Assembly: GCF_947500695.1 (NCBI RefSeq)
Contig: NZ_CANMSS010000002.1
Coordinates: forward strand, 620,001 to 684,000
Direction: 5' to 3'
DNA: 64,000 nucleotides
Source: an uncultured Pseudoteredinibacter sp.
Lineage (GTDB): Bacteria; Pseudomonadota; Gammaproteobacteria; Pseudomonadales; Cellvibrionaceae
Part shown: piece by piece, positions 60,054 through 64,000 of the stretch
Layout of the letters: each line of letters starts with the position of its first letter
How positions within the stretch are numbered: the stretch's first letter is position 1
The notes under the pieces: generated by a model
What the model was told of the DNA's origin: nothing
Databases searched by the model: none
The model's input: the letters and a program-made list of their open reading frames with translations, nothing else
Position numbers and translations under genes: made by a program

Positions 60054-61118
60054 TTAAAATTGATCACGATATTGTTTGGGGGTGAGCCCCATTTGAGCCT
60101 TAAAGGCTCGATTGAATGGTGCAATAGAGCCATAGCCAGCTTCTAAGGCGATGCTTAAAACAGGCGAGCTATTGCTGGGGTCGCGCAGCTGTTGGCAAAC
60201 CCAGGGTATGCGATAGCTGTTTAGGTATTGCGAGAAGTTGTTATAGCCCAGCTCTTGATTGATTAAGCGGCGCAGTTGATGGGCGGGTAAGTGCATTTGT
60301 TCAGCCAGCTTGCCAATGCTGAGTTCGGTTTGCAAAAAAGCGTCCTGCTCCATGAGCTGTTTTAGCTTATCCAGTTGTTGCTTGTTGGCCTGTTCTGACT
60401 TGTGCTTGGCATCGCGCTTTTGCTGAGCAGCGTCGCTGCTTTCTTTAGAGTTGTTTTCTTTGAGGCTGTTTGTCCTAGAGGCAAATATAACGTAAGCACA
60501 AATGCCTTGAATGATGATAAAGATAAACAGCGCGTTCGATAGGCTAAATTGCCAAGAATTACGAATATCGCGATCCATAAATTCGAAGCTTACCAAGCCC
60601 GCCATATACAGCGAGCAAAACGCCACCAGCAATATACGTGTGCGACGACGGTGGTTGTCGAGATCATCCAGAAAATCTCGCAGGCAGAGATAAACCAAAG
60701 CCAGTAGCAAGGTGATCCCTAAGCCGTGATTAATATCATGTAAGACGTGCTTGCCGTCAAAACCTAAAAACAAAACGCCTAGGGCAATAAACCAAGCGGC
60801 AGTTGCAATTAAAACGCTTTTGGGTAGTTGCTGTAGTGTAAAGCCTGCATCTAGTTGCCTTAATGTATACCACAGGGCCATAAACGGAACGATATCGGTT
60901 AGCAGCAATAAAACATTGCGACTAAAGCCATAATGGTGATTCTCGATGGGGGCGGTAAGGGCGATATAAGCGATTATTGAAAGGCACAAACCAAGCTTTT
61001 CTGGCGCCTTAAAGCCATATTGCTTAATAAGATAGAGCAACAATAAACACAGTGGCCCGATAGCGGCAAAGCGTAGGGCGAGATCTAGTAGTTGGACAGT
61101 GGATACTGAAATGGTCAT
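60054..61118 (-). CDS. AraC family regulator with an N-terminal membrane domain
   Basis: The 354-residue protein has about seven hydrophobic segments (residues 5-215), a charged linker (KENNSKESSDAAQQKRDAKHKSEQ) and a C-terminal AraC DNA-binding domain (IGKLAEQMHLPAHQLRRLINQELGYNNFSQYLNSYRI, then VLSIALEAGYGSIAPFNRAFKAQMGLTPKQYRDQF). Membrane-sensor AraC proteins of this kind respond to extracellular or membrane signals. It is 83 bases upstream of the serine hydrolase gene on the same strand, so probably co-regulated. Confidence 0.88.
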   Translation of the reverse strand: MTISVSTVQLLDLALRFAAIGPLCLLLLYLIKQYGFKAPEKLGLCLSIIAYIALTAPIENHHYGFSRNVLLLLTDIVPFMALWYTLRQLDAGFTLQQLPKSVLIATAAWFIALGVLFLGFDGKHVLHDINHGLGITLLLALVYLCLRDFLDDLDNHRRRTRILLVAFCSLYMAGLVSFEFMDRDIRNSWQFSLSNALFIFIIIQGICAYVIFASRTNSLKENNSKESSDAAQQKRDAKHKSEQANKQQLDKLKQLMEQDAFLQTELSIGKLAEQMHLPAHQLRRLINQELGYNNFSQYLNSYRIPWVCQQLRDPSNSSPVLSIALEAGYGSIAPFNRAFKAQMGLTPKQYRDQF

Positions 61119-61355
61119 TGCATTTACTTTGCTTAGTGAGCCCAGATTGTCTCATATGTTTAAGGTGAGAACATGCCATTTGGAAGCTTATAGGAAAGCA
61201 GGGTGACACCCTCCTCGAAGTTTCAGTGCTTTACCCGCCGCTAGGTTGCAAGATTAGTCTATGCTGAAAATACAGCTGCTTTTTCGAGTAGCTTTGCGTG
61301 TAGCTAACGCTGTGCTTATAGGGTTGGTCTTAGTTGTGGTATTGAGTGTAGTTAA

Positions 61356-62135
61356 ATGTTGAAGCTTGTAAGTGTATTAAGCCTGCTTTGTGTGTCGTTG
61401 CTTACCTTCGCCGAAAAGGTGAGTTTGGTGCAATTTAATATTGAATATCCGCCTCTTCAGCAAAATATTAATGGCAAATTGGATGGCCCTGATCTGCAGC
61501 TGAGCATTGAAGCCTTTCGGCGAATGCCTAGTTTTGAATTGGAGGTGGTGCAGATATCCATTGCTAGGGCAATGAGGGATTATCGCCTAGGAAAATTGGA
61601 TTTATTTTTCAATTACAGTAATAAAGAATTTCAAGAGTTCTCCTTGTATCCAGACTACCCCTTGCGCTGGGCTGAGTATCGTTTGTTGGTTTTGGCGGGA
61701 AAGGGTTTTAAATATGAATCGCCGCAAGACCTGCGAGGCAAACGAATAGGTTTAATCAATGTGGTTCCACTGGGAGAGGAGCTACAAGCAGCAAAAGATA
61801 AAAACTATATCGAAGTCAGTAGAATTGCCAGTCATCGGCAAGTGTTGGAGATGTTAAAGCGCGGGCGAGTAGACGCTATATTTATGTATACTGATGTGGC
61901 ACTGCACTATGCCGATGAGGTGGGCTTGGAGGTTGAGGTGATGCACCCAGGGCCATACTCTCGACGAGGCTTTTATCCGTCAATTAGCTTGCGCGCTCCG
62001 ATAAAGAATCATGCTTTACTGCAAAAAGAACTGTCGGAGGCTTTGGGGTCTATGTATCGAGATGGCACGCATAAAGCTATTCTGCAGCGTTATGGTGTTG
62101 CCAGTGTTGTTAAAGTTGATGGGAAAGAAGATTAG
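61356..62135 (+). CDS. Periplasmic solute-binding protein (family 3)-like
   Basis: The 259-residue protein has a signal peptide (about 1-19, ending TFA) and the SBP_bac_3 pattern: a region like PPLQQNINGKLDGPDLQLSIEAF, GKLDLFFNYSNKEFQEFSLYPDYPL, ESPQDLRGKRIGLINV and RGRVDAIFMYTDVALHYA. It lacks ABC-permease genes nearby, so it may be an orphan receptor for a membrane regulator or enzyme. It is divergent from the membrane AraC gene. Confidence 0.82.
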   Translation: MLKLVSVLSLLCVSLLTFAEKVSLVQFNIEYPPLQQNINGKLDGPDLQLSIEAFRRMPSFELEVVQISIARAMRDYRLGKLDLFFNYSNKEFQEFSLYPDYPLRWAEYRLLVLAGKGFKYESPQDLRGKRIGLINVVPLGEELQAAKDKNYIEVSRIASHRQVLEMLKRGRVDAIFMYTDVALHYADEVGLEVEVMHPGPYSRRGFYPSISLRAPIKNHALLQKELSEALGSMYRDGTHKAILQRYGVASVVKVDGKED

Positions 62136-62162
62136 CCGTGTCACATTAGTATGACACGGCTA
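62133..62162. terminator. Terminator between the solute-binding protein and serA
   Basis: TAGCCGTGTCA-CATTAGTA-TGACACGGCTA has a perfect 11-bp stem that includes the stop codon. The flanking T-tract is weak on the plus side. Confidence 0.65.
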
Positions 62163-62197
62163 AGGTTTTAAGCTGGGTTTTAAGTAAAAGCGATTTC

Positions 62198-63427
62198 TTA
62201 AAACAACACGCGACAGCGCATAGTGCCTTCGATGCTCTTAAGCTGTTGCAGGGCAACGTCGCTGTATTCGGCATCGATATCGACAACCACATAACCTACC
62301 GATTCGTTGGTCTGCAGGTACTGGCCTAGAATGTTGATATTGTTTTCAGAAAACACCGAGTTAATAGCTGACATCACACCAGGTACGTTTTTGTGGACGT
62401 GCAATAGGCGGTGTACATCGGAATGTGCTGGCAGTGCAACTTCCGGGAAGTTTACGGCGGTGATGGTGGTGCCGTTATCCGAGTACTTCACTAACTTCTC
62501 GGCAACTTCTAGGCCGATGTTTTCTTGGGCTTCTTGGGTAGAGCCGCCGATATGTGGCGTAAGTAAGGCATTATCAATGCCACGCAATGGGCTTTGGAAT
62601 TCGTCATCGTTGCCACGTGGCTCTACTGGGAACACATCAATCGCTGTGCCGCCAACTTTGCCAGCCTTAAGGGCTTCGGCAAGGGCTTCGATATCTACCA
62701 CGGTGCCGCGCGAGGCGTTTAGCAAAATGGCTTTATCTTTCATCTGGGCAATTTCTTCAGCGCCCATCATCATTTTGGTAGCGGCGGTTTCAGGCACATG
62801 CAAACTAACAATATCAGAGCGATTAAGCAGCTCATTTAGATTGCGAACCTGGCTGGCATTACCTAATGGCAGCTTGGTAACCACATCAAAGAAGATAACC
62901 TTCATGCCTAGGGATTCGGCCAATACACTCACCTGAGTACCGATAGAACCGTAACCGATAATGCCTAGGGTTTTGCCGCGGATTTCATAGGAATCCACCG
63001 CTGATTTCATCCAGCCACCACGGTGACAAACCGCGTTTTTCTCTGGAATGCCGCGCAATAGCAAAATGGCTTCGGCGATCACCAGCTCGGCAACCGAGCG
63101 AGTGTTGGAGTAAGGTGCGTTAAACACCACCACACCTAGCTCTTCAGCGGCTTTTAAATCGACCTGATTGGTGCCAATGCAGAAGCAGCCTACAGCAATC
63201 AGCTTGGGTGCCGCTTCCAGCACCTTGCGGGTTAGCTGGGTGCGCGAGCGAATGCCAACAAAATGGGCATCGGCTAACTTTTCAATCAGCTCGGCTTCCG
63301 GCAGGGAAGTCTTGAGATATTCAATATTGGTGTAGCCCGCCGCCGTTAGGGTATCAATGGCGGATTGGTGAACACCTTCTAGGAGCAGGAATTTAATCTT
63401 GCTTTTTTCCAGGGAAATACTGGCCAT
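62198..63427 (-). CDS. serA: D-3-phosphoglycerate dehydrogenase
   Basis: I start at ATG 63427 (MASISLEKSKIKFLLLEGVH), which matches the E. coli SerA N-terminus; the ATG at 63475 adds an unsupported 16-residue extension. The 409-residue product has CFCIGTNQVDL, GYGSIGTQ, NASRGTVVD, the catalytic LLTPHIGGST and a C-terminal ACT domain (HKNVPGVMSAINSVFSENNINILGQYLQT) for serine feedback. It starts serine synthesis from 3-phosphoglycerate. Confidence 0.95.
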   Translation of the reverse strand: MASISLEKSKIKFLLLEGVHQSAIDTLTAAGYTNIEYLKTSLPEAELIEKLADAHFVGIRSRTQLTRKVLEAAPKLIAVGCFCIGTNQVDLKAAEELGVVVFNAPYSNTRSVAELVIAEAILLLRGIPEKNAVCHRGGWMKSAVDSYEIRGKTLGIIGYGSIGTQVSVLAESLGMKVIFFDVVTKLPLGNASQVRNLNELLNRSDIVSLHVPETAATKMMMGAEEIAQMKDKAILLNASRGTVVDIEALAEALKAGKVGGTAIDVFPVEPRGNDDEFQSPLRGIDNALLTPHIGGSTQEAQENIGLEVAEKLVKYSDNGTTITAVNFPEVALPAHSDVHRLLHVHKNVPGVMSAINSVFSENNINILGQYLQTNESVGYVVVDIDAEYSDVALQQLKSIEGTMRCRVLF

Positions 63428-63550
63428 GGGAAACTCGTTACTTGCTATGGGTCGTCTTTTGGGCTCTTTACGCATGCGTCGGCCCTGTTTTAAGGCGCGC
63501 TATGATAGCATATGCAGCCCGTGGTGCTATTGATTTGGAGTTCTAAGCTT

Positions 63551-64000
63551 ATGGCCGCTGAAATTACGCTGGATGGTCAGCCTTTCGCCCCTTGTGTTGA
63601 CCGAGGTGTCGGTAAAATAGTCTGTGTTGGACGTAATTACGCGGCGCATGCGGCCGAGCTTAATAATCCTGTGCCCGATGAGCCTATCTTGTTTATGAAG
63701 CCGCCCACGGCGGTGAGCCGCATCAGCCCGTATTTCAGCATTCCAGTGAATCGCGGTAGCTGTCATATCGAAACCGAAATCGCCATTTTGATCGGTGCCG
63801 AGATTGCCCGCGCTACCGACTTTCAGGCCAATATTGCCATCGCTGGTGTAGGTATCGGTTTAGATTTAACGCTTAGAGATGTGCAAAGTGAGCTAAAAGA
63901 GAAGGGCCTGCCTTGGGAGAAGTCCAAAGCCTTTGATGGCAGCTGCCCGGTTTCAGGCTTTATCAGCCCTGATGCAGATGAGGATTGGTCCGCCATTGAG
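63551..64000 (+). CDS. Fumarylacetoacetate hydrolase family protein, 3' partial
   Basis: The frame is open from ATG 63551 to the last base (150 codons), so the gene continues beyond the window. GGAG precedes the start, but at 10-base spacing. The visible part has family motifs: KIVCVGRNYAAHAAELNNPVP, FMKPPTAV, the metal-binding HIETEIAILIG and GLDLTLRDVQ, then KSKAFDGSCPVSGF. It resembles the YcgM/FAHD1 acylpyruvase group. It is divergent from serA. Confidence 0.9.
   Translation, partial: MAAEITLDGQPFAPCVDRGVGKIVCVGRNYAAHAAELNNPVPDEPILFMKPPTAVSRISPYFSIPVNRGSCHIETEIAILIGAEIARATDFQANIAIAGVGIGLDLTLRDVQSELKEKGLPWEKSKAFDGSCPVSGFISPDADEDWSAIE

Noticed and set aside
62307..62936. 209-codon frame antisense to serA
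   Set aside because: It lies fully inside a well-conserved serA on the other strand and has no recognisable motif.

Overview
The window is chromosomal DNA of a gammaproteobacterium, most likely a marine relative of the Pseudomonadales/Cellvibrionales. That placement is inference. It rests on the gene order rep, comM, ubiK, glnK, amtB, sutA, HAD phosphatase, xerC, DUF484, dapF, lysA, lptM, cyaY, which matches the order I remember from Pseudomonas, and on a sutA-like gene, a TorF-type porin and a large TonB receptor. There is no phage, no CRISPR array and no intact insertion sequence.

Layout. 1-8 kb: a truncated GGDEF/EAL sensor, then small regulatory and stress-type genes (tag, a YciI-like gene, a tetR, a GFA-type zinc protein, an AhpD-like gene, araC, and a divergent lysR/SDR pair), then tRNA-Arg(CCG). 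8.5-27.4 kb: one coherent catabolic locus. It holds KDPG aldolase (eda), a TonB receptor, an SDR and a GntR/FCD regulator. A 12-gene same-strand run follows: FAD oxidoreductase, nitrilase-family enzyme, small membrane protein, ThDP enzyme, HisC-like aminotransferase, aldehyde dehydrogenase, mannonate dehydratase (uxuA), 2-keto-3-deoxygluconate kinase, small protein, DUF819 membrane protein, GAPDH and periplasmic sulfatase. A palindromic element around ATGGGATTA recurs upstream of eda, the receptor, the regulator and the 12-gene run, and probably marks the regulon of the GntR protein. The lower half (mannonate to KDG to KDPG to pyruvate plus glyceraldehyde 3-phosphate) is clear. The upper half has no match to a pathway I know and is the best candidate for an undescribed system.

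27.5-35.6 kb: a PaaX-like regulator, a divergent SDR/tetR pair sharing a 26-bp palindrome, two GST-fold proteins, an amidohydrolase, a membrane desaturase, azlCD and an araC regulator. 35.9-39.9 kb: cytochrome c5, then a BlaI/M56-peptidase module linked to HupE/UreJ, a membrane-anchor protein and a small secreted protein.

40-53.4 kb: the conserved core block. It includes a nitrogen module (torF, glnK, amtB, second PII gene) preceded by NtrC-like sites and a sigma-54 promoter. 53.5-57.8 kb: a crotonase, a transglutaminase-like TPR lipoprotein, an alpha/beta hydrolase and an acyl-CoA dehydrogenase. Two MITE-like inverted-repeat elements follow (57.85-58.19 kb). The window closes with ppnP, a serine hydrolase, an AraC regulator with a membrane domain, a solute-binding protein, serA, and the start of a fumarylacetoacetate-hydrolase-family gene.

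All functions are from reading motifs and remembered family features; no database search was run.
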